Shown here: positions 9,997-19,485 of the stretch, piece by piece
How positions within the stretch are numbered: position 1 is the first letter of the stretch
Layout of the letters: every line of letters begins with the position of its first letter
Assembly: GCF_014838825.1 (NCBI RefSeq)
Contig: NZ_JACYMO010000014.1
Span: forward strand, 1-64,000
Direction of reading: 5' to 3'
Source of the DNA: Erwinia persicina
GTDB taxonomy: Bacteria > Pseudomonadota > Gammaproteobacteria > Enterobacterales > Enterobacteriaceae
Length of the DNA: 64,000 nt
Program-made: the position numbers and the translations under genes
The notes under the pieces: model-generated
What the model was told of the DNA's origin: nothing
The model's input: the letters and a program-made list of their open reading frames with translations, nothing else
The model's database searches: none

Positions 9997-11721
9997 TTAA
10001 ATTTCCAGGTTAACGCTGAAGCCCGCCGTGGCGCCTGATGTGTGGAATTGTTCAGGTTTATACAGCGGCACGCCGGCAAACAGGTCGTAACTGAACCGTC
10101 GCCACAGCGCCCCGCGCACGCCCACGGCGCTGCCCGCCAGCTGATGCCCGGACAGATAACGCGTGCCGGGCCCGTCAACGCGGCCGTAGTCCAGCGCGAC
10201 GTAAAGCTCATGCCCGCGCGACAGCACATTCCACGCCATCTCATTGCGCCAGATCAGCCCTTTCTCACCGGAGAGGATCTGCTCCCCGTCAAAGCCGCGC
10301 ACGGTGTAGCGCCCGGCAATCGCCAGACGTTCCTGGGGGGTCAGCGGGTTTGCGCTCCACTGCCCGCGCAGGCTGGTCACATAGCGCCACGGCTCTTCAC
10401 CCAGGGTAAACGGCTGGTTCAGGCTGATATCTCCGAGGGCAATGCCGGTACGGGCGCTGCCGCTGTGGGTGTCCTCTTCCGGGGAGCGCAGCGCGCCGAA
10501 GGCCCCGGTGCCGCGCCGCCAGTTAATGCTGGCATCCAGCGTGGCATCGCTGAAGTAGCTGCGCTGGCTGAGTCCAAACTCCCAGCCCGCCGTCCGGCGG
10601 TGTTGCTGTTCGATATCAATACCGTCGACGGCGTTCGTCGAGTGCTTACGCCAGACGCGCATATTCAGTGTGGTTTTATGCAGCTGATTGCGGAACAGCA
10701 GGCGGGACAGTGTCAGTTGCACGTTGTCGCTCTTCCCGCTGTAACTGAGCACCTCGTTGGCGTTGGCGATGTTCTGGTGATAGGTGTAGTTGTTATAGTT
10801 GGCGGCCAGCCCCCAGTAGCCGAACGGCACAGAATAATTCAGGGTATGGGAACGGTTGCCAAACGGGCCGTGATCGAAGAGATCTTTACCGATGTTGGCA
10901 TAAAACAGGTCGTTCTGGGCAAACGGGGCGTCCACGGCCAGCGTGGCGGATCCGAGATAGCGGCCGGTGCTTTTGGAACCGCTGTCATCCAGTCCCAGGC
11001 TGAGGCGCACCGGGCGTCCCTCTGCCCAGTTCACCTGCAGATCGCTGGTGCCATCGCGCCCGCCGGGCAGGATACTGATATCGGCCGACGCACTCGGTAC
11101 GCGGCGAAAGTTTTCCAGCCCCTGTTCAATATCGCGCAGATTCAGCACGTCGCCGGGTGAGGCGGGGACGGCATTCCACATGCGGGCACGCCAGGACACC
11201 GGCTGGCTGAAACGAATATGGTCAATGCGCCCCGGCTGGAGCGTCAGCGTCAGCACGCCGGTTGTCAGATCCTGCTCCTGCGCCATTACGCGCGTGGTGA
11301 CATAACCCGCAGCGAGAATGGCGTTCTGCACCTTATTCAGGGCCAGCATAATCCCCTGTCCGCCGAGGCAACGGCCTTTTGCCCCGTCTGCCGCCGCCAG
11401 CGCCCACTGAAAGTGGGGCGCAAGATCGCCGTTAAGACGCAGAGTCTGAATGGGGAAACAGGGTTTTTCATTCGTGGGGTAGTCCGGCAGTACCTCACCG
11501 GGGCGCGTCAGACGGACATCACTTTCCGGCGCATTTTGCTGCTGTAACGCTCGTTCCCGCGCCTGTTGTCGCAGCTGCTCCCGGGCATCCAGGCTGGCAG
11601 CCTGGCGGGCATCACTGTCGGGCAACAGGGCAGCCAGAGTGGGGGAAGAATAAGCCAGCACCGCACCCATAAGCACAGGCGCGATCTCCCGGCGCTGAAT
11701 AAAGCGAAAAGATAAAGTCAT
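9997..11721 (-). CDS. Two-partner secretion outer-membrane transporter (CdiB/ShlB/FhaC family)
   Basis: The 574-residue protein has a signal peptide (residues about 1-30, ending STLA-like) and then a Gln/Arg-rich N-terminal helix segment. A POTRA-like region follows at about 85-165 (ending LTLTLQPGRIDHI), then an Omp85-type beta-barrel. The motif YTVRGFDGE near residue 470 is the VRGF/Y signature of the barrel loop that lines the pore. It secretes and assembles the large exoprotein encoded 68 bases downstream; the order transporter then exoprotein is that of E. coli cdiBAI. The start at 11721 has no strong ribosome binding site. The upstream stretch 11722-12002 is AT-rich with no gene, so the operon promoter should lie there. 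Confidence 0.93.
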   Translation of the reverse strand: MTLSFRFIQRREIAPVLMGAVLAYSSPTLAALLPDSDARQAASLDAREQLRQQARERALQQQNAPESDVRLTRPGEVLPDYPTNEKPCFPIQTLRLNGDLAPHFQWALAAADGAKGRCLGGQGIMLALNKVQNAILAAGYVTTRVMAQEQDLTTGVLTLTLQPGRIDHIRFSQPVSWRARMWNAVPASPGDVLNLRDIEQGLENFRRVPSASADISILPGGRDGTSDLQVNWAEGRPVRLSLGLDDSGSKSTGRYLGSATLAVDAPFAQNDLFYANIGKDLFDHGPFGNRSHTLNYSVPFGYWGLAANYNNYTYHQNIANANEVLSYSGKSDNVQLTLSRLLFRNQLHKTTLNMRVWRKHSTNAVDGIDIEQQHRRTAGWEFGLSQRSYFSDATLDASINWRRGTGAFGALRSPEEDTHSGSARTGIALGDISLNQPFTLGEEPWRYVTSLRGQWSANPLTPQERLAIAGRYTVRGFDGEQILSGEKGLIWRNEMAWNVLSRGHELYVALDYGRVDGPGTRYLSGHQLAGSAVGVRGALWRRFSYDLFAGVPLYKPEQFHTSGATAGFSVNLEI

Positions 11722-12002
11722 TCTAATGAAAGTCCGTTTACAGAGAAATTAGACGTTATAATTTTCGGACATTATCCATTCAAAAAAGGGGATATCAAGC
11801 AAAAGTAGCGTAATATTGCTTTTTTAATCATCAGCCTCTGCACTGAGATAAGTTAATTCTGATTATCATTCCGCATGAGGCTGGATATAAGTTACTCCTT
11901 AGAAATTTATACTTACAAACCCGCTTTGGACAAAATAACGCCCTGGCAGATACGTCTTCGCTCTGCCTGAAGGCTTATTCAGGCCCTCTCTTAATTCAGG
12001 GC
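11722..12002. other. AT-rich intergenic region upstream of the two-partner secretion operon
   Basis: No credible gene lies here. The region is clearly richer in A and T than its surroundings, which suits a promoter region for the leftward operon and binding by H-NS-like silencers. No specific regulator site is claimed. Confidence 0.5.
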
Positions 12003-12034
12003 ATAAAAAAAGCCCCGCAGTGCGGGGCTTATTC
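12003..12034 (-). terminator. Rho-independent terminator of ssb
   Basis: On the minus strand this reads AGCCCCGCACTGCGGGGCT followed by a run of T. The arms AGCCCCGCA and TGCGGGGCT pair fully. It begins about 25 bases after the ssb stop. Confidence 0.88.
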
Positions 12035-12058
12035 AGCGATATTAATCGCGATCCTTTC

Positions 12059-12613
12059 TTAGAAAGGAATATCGTCATCGAAGTCCATCGGAGGTTCGTT
12101 ATTTGCCGGTGCACTGTTCTGCTGTGGGGCCTGCTGCGGACGGGACTGCTGCGCGCCGCCGCTGAACTGGTTGTTGCTGCCGCCCTGTGGCTGCTGTGGC
12201 TGGCCCCAACCGTTGTTGTTGCCACCGCTCTGACCGCCGCCCGCTGGTGCGCCGCCGCCCTGAGCACGACCGCCCAGCATCTGCATGGTGCCGCCGACAT
12301 TGACAACCACTTCAGTGGTGTACTTCTCTACGCCTGCCTGATCAGTCCATTTACGGGTCTGCAGTGCGCCTTCAATGTAAACCTGAGAACCTTTACGCAG
12401 GTATTCGCCCGCCACTTCGGCCAGCTTGCCGAACAGCACAACACGGTGCCATTCGGTTTTCTCTTTGGTTTCACCGGTCTGCTTGTCACGCCAGCTTTCG
12501 GAGGTCGCCAGAGTAATGTTGGCAACGGCACCGCCATTCGGCATGTAGCGAACTTCCGGGTCCTGACCCAGATTTCCGACTAAAATTACTTTATTTACGC
12601 CTCTGCTGGCCAT
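12059..12613 (-). CDS. ssb: Single-stranded DNA-binding protein
   Basis: The 184-residue protein has an N-terminal OB fold (residues about 1-110, [20 protein letters not shown]) and a flexible Gly/Gln/Pro-rich linker. It ends in the acidic tip MDFDDDIPF that recruits replication and repair partners. It coats single-stranded DNA at forks and repair sites in the cytoplasm. The length is close to the usual 178 of E. coli, with a slightly longer linker. It is transcribed away from uvrA, as in E. coli, and the shared upstream region carries a LexA-type box. Confidence 0.98.
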   Translation of the reverse strand: MASRGVNKVILVGNLGQDPEVRYMPNGGAVANITLATSESWRDKQTGETKEKTEWHRVVLFGKLAEVAGEYLRKGSQVYIEGALQTRKWTDQAGVEKYTTEVVVNVGGTMQMLGGRAQGGGAPAGGGQSGGNNNGWGQPQQPQGGSNNQFSGGAQQSRPQQAPQQNSAPANNEPPMDFDDDIPF

Positions 12614-12762
12614 GTTGCTCTCTCCGGTTAATGTTCGTTCTGTAAGTCTAGGCGCAAAATTCTATCATGGGCTACCCTGAGATCCTACATTTAGGCGCTG
12701 CCTCGAAAAACGGGGCTGTTGTTGCAGTATGACATCGTTGCGCATGGCATTCTACGCCAAAA

Positions 12763-12782
12763 CACTGGTTATCCATTCAGGT
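12763..12782. promoter_or_regulatory. LexA (SOS) box between ssb and uvrA
   Basis: The sequence cactggttatccattcaggt has the CTG-N10-CAG core (CTG at 12765, CAG at 12778). From memory the right half resembles the E. coli uvrA SOS box. A -10-like cataat lies at 12793-12798, just after it, in front of uvrA. LexA is encoded in this window at 39190-39798. Confidence 0.8.
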
Positions 12783-12864
12783 TTTTTTGTGCCATAATAA
12801 TGCGTTTCTTTCTGGCCGTGCCGGGCAGGCATGGTGAGGTTTTGTGCTAATCCGGGAATTGTGA

Positions 12865-15693
12865 ATGGATAAGATAGAAGTACGGGGTGCCCGCACCCAC
12901 AATCTGAAAAACATTAACCTGACCATTCCGCGCGATAAGCTGATTGTCGTCACCGGTCTGTCAGGTTCTGGTAAGTCCTCGCTGGCGTTCGATACGCTTT
13001 ACGCGGAAGGACAACGTCGCTACGTAGAGTCGCTTTCTGCCTATGCGCGCCAGTTCCTCTCACTGATGGAAAAACCGGACGTCGATCATATCGAAGGGCT
13101 GTCACCGGCCATTTCGATCGAACAGAAATCCACGTCGCATAACCCGCGTTCCACCGTCGGTACCATCACGGAAATTCATGACTATCTGCGCCTGCTGTTT
13201 GCCCGTGTGGGCGAGCCGCGCTGCCCGGATCACGACGTCACACTGGCTGCCCAGACCGTCAGCCAGATGGTGGATAACGTGCTGGCCCAGCCGGAAGGCC
13301 GCCGCCTGATGCTGCTGGCACCGATTGTGAAAGATCGTAAAGGTGAGCACACCAAAACGCTGGAAAACCTGGCCAGCCAGGGCTATATCCGCGCCCGTAT
13401 TGACGGGGAAGTGTGTGACCTGTCGGATCCGCCGAAGCTGGAACTGCAGAAGAAGCACACCATTGAAGTGGTGGTTGACCGCTTTAAGGTGCGTGAAGAT
13501 CTGTCGCAGCGTCTGGCAGAGTCGTTTGAAACCGCCCTTGAGCTGTCCGGCGGCAGCGCGGTGGTGGCCGATATGGACGACACCAGCGCCGAAGAGCTGC
13601 TGTTTTCCGCTAACTTCGCCTGCCCCATCTGTGGCTACAGCATGAACGAGCTGGAACCACGGCTGTTCTCCTTTAACAACCCGGCCGGAGCCTGTCCAAC
13701 CTGTGATGGTCTGGGCGTGCAGCAGTATTTTGACCCGGACCGCGTGGTACAAAACCCTGATCTGTCGCTGGCGGGGGGCGCTATCCGCGGCTGGGACCGC
13801 CGCAACTTCTACTACTTCCAGATGCTGCGCTCGCTGGCGGAGCACCTGAAATTTGATATCGAAGCGCCGTTCAGTTCCCTGCCAGATGAGAGCCGCAAGG
13901 TGATCCTCTACGGATCAGGCAAAGAGAATATCGAATTTAAATACGTCAACGACCGGGGCGATACCTCCGTGCGTCGTCACCCGTTTGAGGGCGTGCTGCA
14001 CAATATGGAACGCCGCTATAAAGAGACGGAATCGTCTGCCGTGCGTGAGGAGCTGGCGAAATATATCAGCAACCGCTCCTGCACCAGCTGCGGCGGCACG
14101 CGCCTGCGTCGCGAAGCACGCCACGTCTTTGTGGAAAACACCACGCTGCCAAGCATCTCTGATATGAGCATTGGCCATGCGATGGAGTTCTTCCAGAACA
14201 TGAAACTTAGCGGCCAGCGTGCGCAAATCGCAGAAAAAGTGCTGAAAGAGATTGGCGATCGCCTGAAGTTTCTCGTCAACGTTGGCCTGAACTACCTGTC
14301 GATGTCCCGCTCCGCCGAGACCCTTTCCGGCGGGGAAGCCCAGCGTATTCGTCTGGCCAGCCAGATCGGTGCCGGTCTGGTCGGTGTGATGTACGTACTG
14401 GATGAGCCGTCCATTGGCCTGCACCAGCGCGATAACGAGCGCCTGCTGGAAACGCTGGTGCATCTGCGCAATCTCGGCAACACGGTGATTGTGGTCGAGC
14501 ACGACGAAGATGCCATTCGCGCCGCCGACCATGTGATCGATATCGGCCCGGGGGCCGGGGTGCACGGCGGTCAGGTTGTCGCTGAAGGCACCGTCGATGA
14601 CATTATGGCGGTCGCGGACTCGCTGACCGGACAGTACCTCAGCGGCAAACGCGGCATCGCCATCCCGGAGCAGCGCGTCAAAGGCGACCCGTCGAAAGTG
14701 CTGAAGCTGACGGGGGCCAGCGGTAACAATCTCAAGGATGTCACCCTGACGCTGCCCGTCGGGTTGTTTACCTGCGTGACCGGGGTCTCCGGCTCCGGGA
14801 AATCGACGCTGATCAACGATACGCTGTTCCCGATTGCTCAGCGCCAGTTAAACGGTGCAACCATTGCCGAAGCCTCACCGTACCGTGATATCACCGGTAT
14901 GGAGCACTTCGATAAAGTGATCGATATTGACCAGAGCCCGATTGGCCGCACGCCGCGCTCTAACCCGGCGACCTACACCGGGATCTTTACGCCGGTCCGT
15001 GAGCTGTTCGCCGGGGTGCCGGAGTCCCGTACCCGTGGCTACACGCCGGGCCGCTTCAGCTTTAACGTGCGCGGCGGGCGTTGCGAAGCCTGCCAGGGCG
15101 ACGGGGTGATCAAGGTTGAGATGCACTTCCTGCCGGATATCTATGTGCCGTGCGACCAGTGCAAAGGCAAACGCTATAACCGCGAAACGCTGGAAGTGAA
15201 GTACAAGGGCAAGAGCATCCACGAAGTGCTGGAGATGACCATTGAAGAAGCCCGTGAATTCTTCGATGCCGTGCCGGCGCTGGCGCGTAAGCTGCAAACG
15301 CTGATGGATGTCGGCCTGTCCTACATCCGGCTCGGTCAGTCTGCCACCACGCTGTCCGGCGGCGAAGCGCAGCGCGTGAAGCTGGCGCGTGAGCTGTCGA
15401 AGCGCGGGACGGGCCAGACCCTGTATATTCTGGATGAACCGACCACCGGTCTGCACTTTGCGGATATCGAACAGCTGCTGGCCGTACTGCACCAGCTGCG
15501 CGACCAGGGCAACACCATCGTGGTGATTGAGCACAACCTTGACGTGATCAAAACCGCTGACTGGATCGTTGACCTGGGGCCGGAGGGAGGCAGCGGCGGC
15601 GGCGAGATCCTGGTGTCCGGCACGCCGGAAACCGTGGCAGAGTGCGAACGATCGCACACCGCCCGCTTCCTCAAGCCGCTGTTACAGGGCTAA
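12865..15693 (+). CDS. uvrA: Excinuclease ABC subunit A
   Basis: The 942-residue protein is the damage-recognition ATPase of nucleotide excision repair and works as a dimer with UvrB. It has two ABC modules. The first has the P-loop GLSGSGKSS at 31-39 and signature [16 protein letters not shown]; the second has GVSGSGKST near 640 and [19 protein letters not shown]. Zinc-binding cysteine pairs are visible in [20 protein letters not shown] and [12 protein letters not shown]. The length matches E. coli UvrA (940). The LexA box upstream predicts SOS induction. A strong terminator follows directly. Confidence 0.99.
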   Translation: MDKIEVRGARTHNLKNINLTIPRDKLIVVTGLSGSGKSSLAFDTLYAEGQRRYVESLSAYARQFLSLMEKPDVDHIEGLSPAISIEQKSTSHNPRSTVGTITEIHDYLRLLFARVGEPRCPDHDVTLAAQTVSQMVDNVLAQPEGRRLMLLAPIVKDRKGEHTKTLENLASQGYIRARIDGEVCDLSDPPKLELQKKHTIEVVVDRFKVREDLSQRLAESFETALELSGGSAVVADMDDTSAEELLFSANFACPICGYSMNELEPRLFSFNNPAGACPTCDGLGVQQYFDPDRVVQNPDLSLAGGAIRGWDRRNFYYFQMLRSLAEHLKFDIEAPFSSLPDESRKVILYGSGKENIEFKYVNDRGDTSVRRHPFEGVLHNMERRYKETESSAVREELAKYISNRSCTSCGGTRLRREARHVFVENTTLPSISDMSIGHAMEFFQNMKLSGQRAQIAEKVLKEIGDRLKFLVNVGLNYLSMSRSAETLSGGEAQRIRLASQIGAGLVGVMYVLDEPSIGLHQRDNERLLETLVHLRNLGNTVIVVEHDEDAIRAADHVIDIGPGAGVHGGQVVAEGTVDDIMAVADSLTGQYLSGKRGIAIPEQRVKGDPSKVLKLTGASGNNLKDVTLTLPVGLFTCVTGVSGSGKSTLINDTLFPIAQRQLNGATIAEASPYRDITGMEHFDKVIDIDQSPIGRTPRSNPATYTGIFTPVRELFAGVPESRTRGYTPGRFSFNVRGGRCEACQGDGVIKVEMHFLPDIYVPCDQCKGKRYNRETLEVKYKGKSIHEVLEMTIEEAREFFDAVPALARKLQTLMDVGLSYIRLGQSATTLSGGEAQRVKLARELSKRGTGQTLYILDEPTTGLHFADIEQLLAVLHQLRDQGNTIVVIEHNLDVIKTADWIVDLGPEGGSGGGEILVSGTPETVAECERSHTARFLKPLLQG

Positions 15694-15698
15694 ATCAG

Positions 15699-15729
15699 AC
15701 GGGCCGGTTCCTCACCGGCCCGTTTTTTT
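15699..15729 (+). terminator. Rho-independent terminator of uvrA
   Basis: The stem acgggccgg / ccggcccgt with a short loop (ttcctca) is followed by a run of seven T. It sits 6 bases after the uvrA stop. Confidence 0.92.
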
Positions 15730-15782
15730 CTGCCATAGCTTTTCCCGCTATTTGCTGCACTTTTGTTACCATCTCCACAAAA

Positions 15783-15802
15783 TCTTGCAGAATCAGGCAA
15801 GA
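15783..15802. promoter_or_regulatory. Inverted repeat upstream of the alcohol dehydrogenase
   Basis: The sequence tcttgc-N8-gcaaga is a perfect 6-bp inverted repeat with an 8-base spacer, 144 bases before the dehydrogenase start. It is a candidate operator. No regulator gene adjoins the dehydrogenase, so the protein that binds it is unknown. Confidence 0.4.
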
Positions 15803-15945
15803 CTTAGCGAGTTTTGGACATACCCCCCACCCCATTATCTGACTATGCTTAACCTTCATCATTTTGCGGATACGGCGAGGCATTTCCACTGCCGGCTCCC
15901 ACCCTCACGGCCACTGCGCCACATCATCAATAACTGGAGAATCCA

Positions 15946-16998
15946 ATGAATATTACGCATGCTTATGCAGCCCAGGACGCGAAATCGAAGCTGGCTCCGT
16001 TTGAGTACCAGCCACGCGAACTGCGTGAACATGATGTGCAGATTGAAGTGCTGTACTGCGGCGTTTGCCACTCTGACCTGCACCAGGCACGCAATGAATG
16101 GCGCAACACCATCTTCCCGGTGGTGCCAGGCCATGAGATTGTTGGCCGCGTGACGGCTGTCGGCGCACACGGGCACAAATACAAAGTGGGCGATCTGGTC
16201 GGTGTGGGCTGCATGGTCGACTCCTGTCGCACCTGTGACAGCTGCAAAGAAGACCTGGAACAGTATTGCGAAGAAGGCTTTGTCGGCACCTATAACGGTC
16301 AGGATCGCATCAGCGGCGACATCACCTTTGGCGGTTACGCCACGCAGGTGGTGGTGCATGAAGACTTCGTGCTGCGCGTTCCGGAAAACCTGGATCCAGC
16401 CGGTGCGGCTCCGCTGCTGTGCGCCGGTATCACCACCTTCTCTCCGCTGCACCACTGGGGCGTCGGCCCGGGTAAAAAGGTCGGTATCGTCGGTCTGGGT
16501 GGCCTTGGCCACATGGGTGTTAAGATTGCCCATGCGATGGGCGCGCACGTTGTCCTGTTCACCACCTCACCGTCAAAAATTGAAGACGGGAAGCGCCTGG
16601 GTGCAGATGAAGTGGTGATTTCGAAGGATGCCGACCAGATGGCGCAACACGCCAACAGCTTCGACTTCATTCTTAACACCGTTGCCGCACAGCATGACCT
16701 GAACCCGTTTATCACGCTGCTGCGCCGTGATGGCACCATGACGCTGGTCGGTGCGCCAGAACATGACCATCCATCACCGCAGGTGTTTAACCTGATCTTT
16801 AAGCGTCGCAGCATTGCCGGTTCACTGATTGGCGGCATTAAAGAAACCCAGGAAATGCTGGATTTCTGCGGCAAGCACAACATCGTCTCAGATATTGAGA
16901 TGATCAATATCAACGAGATCAACGAAGCCTACGAACGTATGCTGAAAAGCGATGTGAAATACCGCTTTGTCATTGATATCGATACGCTGCGCGCGTAA
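15946..16998 (+). CDS. Zinc-dependent NAD(P) alcohol dehydrogenase, YahK-like
   Basis: The 350-residue medium-chain dehydrogenase probably interconverts aldehydes and alcohols. Catalytic zinc ligands appear in GVCHSDLH (Cys41) and GHE (His63-Glu64). Four structural zinc cysteines lie at 94, 97, 100 and 108. The nucleotide-binding glycine motif GLGGLGHMG is at 183-191, followed by FTTSPSK, where lack of an acidic residue at the strand end fits NADP preference. Similarity to E. coli YahK runs through the whole length, including the end DVKYRFVID. It stands alone between uvrA and a leftward operon. Whether it belongs functionally to the cluster further right is not shown. Confidence 0.92.
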   Translation: MNITHAYAAQDAKSKLAPFEYQPRELREHDVQIEVLYCGVCHSDLHQARNEWRNTIFPVVPGHEIVGRVTAVGAHGHKYKVGDLVGVGCMVDSCRTCDSCKEDLEQYCEEGFVGTYNGQDRISGDITFGGYATQVVVHEDFVLRVPENLDPAGAAPLLCAGITTFSPLHHWGVGPGKKVGIVGLGGLGHMGVKIAHAMGAHVVLFTTSPSKIEDGKRLGADEVVISKDADQMAQHANSFDFILNTVAAQHDLNPFITLLRRDGTMTLVGAPEHDHPSPQVFNLIFKRRSIAGSLIGGIKETQEMLDFCGKHNIVSDIEMININEINEAYERMLKSDVKYRFVIDIDTLRA

Positions 16999-17011
16999 CG
17001 GTGACGATCAC

Positions 17012-17042
17012 GGGCGGACCGGGAAAGCAGGTCCGCCCCTGC
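17012..17042. repeat. Dispersed intergenic hairpin element, copy 1
   Basis: The stem is gggcggacc / ggtccgccc around gggaaagca, followed by cctgc. It lies between the convergent ends of the alcohol dehydrogenase and the TenA-like gene. It shares stem design and the gaccgggaaa segment with the copies at 30569 and 44902. Confidence 0.6.
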
Positions 17043-17087
17043 TGCCACGGGGAGGCCCTTTGTTCCGGCCGGCCCCGTCATCCCCCT

Positions 17088-17735
17088 TCACCCGGGGTAG
17101 GCCGCCGTGTGAAAATCGATCTCCCACTGCAGCACTCTGCCGTAAAGCGCCGAAAGCGCCTGCTTTTCTGCCTCACTCAACGCGTCTGCACAGCGGTCCA
17201 GTTCCTCTTTCAGCCAGCATGCCTGCTGGTAAAAGGCCTCTCCGGCATGTATAGATACCCAGCATCGCACGTCGTCATCCTGCAGCGTCTGTTCACTCAC
17301 CCGGTGACACCAGTGGTAATACATCCATTCCGCGCCAAACATCAGGGTAATAATCTCCGCATAGCTGCCTTCCTGCGCCGTCTGTCGCATCCCGTCGTCA
17401 AAGCGGCGAACCCCGGGCAGATCGCCCGGATGGTCGGCAGGATTGATCTGCCGCCGGGCCAGCACGGCGTCAAACCAGGGGATCTGGGTATCCACCAGCG
17501 CATTGAGGACGCCGATCAGCCAGCGCTGTGAGCGAATATCAGGCGCTTTACTGACACCCAGGGCAAAGATAGCGATCGCCGTGGCGACAAATTGCCCCTC
17601 AAACACCAGATAACGATTAAACACTGCCGCCGGCAGCTGTTGCTGCTCAATATCCGTGACGAAAGGGTGCTGCTGCATGGCCTGCCACGCGGGTTGGTGC
17701 TCGCGCAGCAGACGTTCGCTGAATGCCTCTGTCAT
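17088..17735 (-). CDS. TenA/THI-4 family protein lacking the usual catalytic cysteine
   Basis: The 215-residue all-helical protein belongs to the TenA family, whose members hydrolyse thiamine or its aminopyrimidine breakdown products in salvage. Family features seen are the C-terminal LQWEIDFHTAAY, whose Glu205 matches the conserved TenA glutamate, and EWMYYHW at 136-142. The position that holds the nucleophilic Cys (about 135) in classical TenA_C proteins is Ala here (FGAEWMYY). Nearby cysteines are at 143 and 158. This fits the TenA_E subgroup or a changed reaction. The gene overlaps the btpA-like gene upstream by 4 bases, so the two are translationally coupled. No TPP riboswitch was found near it. 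Confidence 0.85.
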   Translation of the reverse strand: MTEAFSERLLREHQPAWQAMQQHPFVTDIEQQQLPAAVFNRYLVFEGQFVATAIAIFALGVSKAPDIRSQRWLIGVLNALVDTQIPWFDAVLARRQINPADHPGDLPGVRRFDDGMRQTAQEGSYAEIITLMFGAEWMYYHWCHRVSEQTLQDDDVRCWVSIHAGEAFYQQACWLKEELDRCADALSEAEKQALSALYGRVLQWEIDFHTAAYPG

Positions 17736-18577
17736 ACCTCCTCCAGCACCGCCTGCGCGACGGACATAAAGTGTTTCACCCGCGCCAGCTCTACGTCATT
17801 CCACCACACGCCGTCTGATTTCAGCGCACTGGCTACGATCACGCCCTGGGTACGGCTGAGGATCTGACACACGTTAGCTGGCGTGACCCCGGACCCGACT
17901 AACAGCGGCAGCTCCGTCGCCGCACGGATCTCATCAATTTCGCCCAGCGTCGCGCTGTCCCCGGTGCGCTGCCCGGTGGCAATCACCGCATCGGCTTCGA
18001 AAAAATCGACATCGCGGGTTAATTCCTGGATTGAACGGTCGGCAACAATCGCATGGCTGCCGTGCTTCACATGGCTGTCGGCAAACACGCGGATATGTTC
18101 CGCACGCAGCTGGCTGCGGTAGCGCAGGGCTTTGGCTGCCGCACCTTCAATAAACCCTTCGTTGGCAATGTAGGCATTCGCCCACTGGTTGACGCGCACA
18201 AAGTCCGCGCCGCCTGCCAGCGCCGTTGCCAGCGCCGGGATTGCGGCATTCGCCAGCACGTTAATGCCCAGCGGCACGCCAAAACGCTCACGGACTTTTT
18301 CGGTGATCACCGCCATCAGAGCAGAGGTTTCCGGCCCGATATCGTCCGGTTTGGAAAAAGGAATATCACCATGATTTTCAATAATCAGGCCATGAACGCC
18401 GCCATTAATATAATTTTCCGCATCACGTAAGGCGCGCTCAATAATATCCTTCACTGATTTACCACGATATTTTGGTGACCCTGGAAAGGGATCGCAGTGA
18501 ATAACACCTATCACGGCTTTCTTACGTGAAAAAATAGCTTGTATTGCGTCAGTTTTTTCTGCTGAGATAGAAACCAT
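17732..18577 (-). CDS. BtpA/SgcQ family protein
   Basis: About 281 residues with the BtpA family blocks: VIGVIHCDPFPGSP near the N-terminus, GVHGLIIENHGDIPF, ADFVRVNQWANAYIANEG, RVFADSHVKHGSHAI, ADAVIATGQRTGDS and LLVGSGVTPANV. The fold is expected to be a TIM barrel. In E. coli the relative SgcQ sits in a sugar cluster; the reaction of the family is not settled. I chose the ATG at 18577 because AAGG sits 9 bases upstream of it. An ATG at 18586 (three codons earlier) touches that AAGG directly and is less likely. It is first of a two-gene leftward operon with the TenA-like gene and starts only 26 bases from the divergent kinase gene. Confidence 0.88.
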   Translation of the reverse strand: MVSISAEKTDAIQAIFSRKKAVIGVIHCDPFPGSPKYRGKSVKDIIERALRDAENYINGGVHGLIIENHGDIPFSKPDDIGPETSALMAVITEKVRERFGVPLGINVLANAAIPALATALAGGADFVRVNQWANAYIANEGFIEGAAAKALRYRSQLRAEHIRVFADSHVKHGSHAIVADRSIQELTRDVDFFEADAVIATGQRTGDSATLGEIDEIRAATELPLLVGSGVTPANVCQILSRTQGVIVASALKSDGVWWNDVELARVKHFMSVAQAVLEEV

Positions 18578-18603
18578 CTTCTTCATCCTTTTAAGGAAAC
18601 ACG

Positions 18604-19485
18604 ATGCGTGTTTATGTGGCTGGTAATATTACCGTCGATGAAACCTGGTCCATTGCGGATATTCCGCAAAAGGGATCATCGATTCATGGAAATAAAGTGT
18701 CGCAGGATATCGGCGGAAAAGGCGCGAATCAGGCGATCATATTGTCCCGCTGCGGTATCGACACCCGGTTAATTGCCGCCACAGGAAGTGACAGCAACGG
18801 ATCGTGGATACGTGAGCAGATAATCAGAGAACCCCTGACGCTGTTACCCACTCAACCTGTTTATCGCCATAGCGACACCTCAATTATTCTCAATAGTGCT
18901 GACGGCGATAATGCCATTATGACCACCACCGCCGCTGCCGATGCCTTTCACCTGGAGGCTATCGAGCCGTTGCTGGCCGATGCCCGCGCCGGGGATATCC
19001 TGCTGCAACAGGGGAATTTTTCTCTGGAGAAAACCCGTGCCCTGTTCCGGCTGGCGAAAGCGCGTGGTTTAACCACTGTGTTTAACCCTTCACCGGTCAA
19101 CCCGGATTTTGCTCAACTGTGGCCGCTGGTTGATATCGCCGTCGTCAACGAATCGGAAGCGGGACAGCTACAGCCACAGGGCGTTGCCACGCTGGTGATC
19201 ACGCAGGGTGCCGCCGGGGCCTGGCTCATCCGCCAGGGTCAGCGCCAGTTCTGCCCGGCGACCGCCGCCAGCGTGCTGGATACGACCGGGGCGGGCGACA
19301 CTTTCCTGGCGGTGATGCTGGCTTCCGCCCTGCTGCGCGGCGTTGCGCCCGATGCGTTAGCCCTGACTCACGCCAGTCAGGCCGCCGCCATAACGGTCAG
19401 CCGCAGGGGCACGCTTTCTGCTTTCCCCCAGAGCGCTGAACTCGCCGCGCTGTTAGGGACGCGCGGCGAGACAGCGATCATTTAA
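18604..19485 (+). CDS. PfkB/ribokinase family carbohydrate kinase
   Basis: The 293-residue kinase has the N-terminal substrate motif GGKGANQA (37-44) and the C-terminal ATP and catalytic motif DTTGAGDTF (226-234, base Asp232). Such enzymes phosphorylate a hydroxymethyl or sugar hydroxyl group of ribose-like, nucleoside-like or hydroxymethylpyrimidine substrates. The substrate cannot be read from sequence. AAGGAA lies 6 bases before the ATG. It is divergent from the btpA-like gene with almost no space for a promoter. Its 3' end overlaps the end of the binding-protein gene by 8 bases on the opposite strand. Confidence 0.92.
   Translation: MRVYVAGNITVDETWSIADIPQKGSSIHGNKVSQDIGGKGANQAIILSRCGIDTRLIAATGSDSNGSWIREQIIREPLTLLPTQPVYRHSDTSIILNSADGDNAIMTTTAAADAFHLEAIEPLLADARAGDILLQQGNFSLEKTRALFRLAKARGLTTVFNPSPVNPDFAQLWPLVDIAVVNESEAGQLQPQGVATLVITQGAAGAWLIRQGQRQFCPATAASVLDTTGAGDTFLAVMLASALLRGVAPDALALTHASQAAAITVSRRGTLSAFPQSAELAALLGTRGETAII

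Noticed and set aside
11899-12306. A 135-codon minus-strand open frame near ssb
   Set aside because: It overlaps the ssb coding region in another frame, crosses the ssb terminator and resembles nothing known.
13102-15657. Several minus-strand open frames inside uvrA
   Set aside because: They are antisense to a fully conserved uvrA and have no ribosome sites or family patterns.
17088-18603. TPP riboswitch for the TenA-like operon
   Set aside because: There are only 26 bases before the first gene and none of the conserved TPP aptamer segments was seen.
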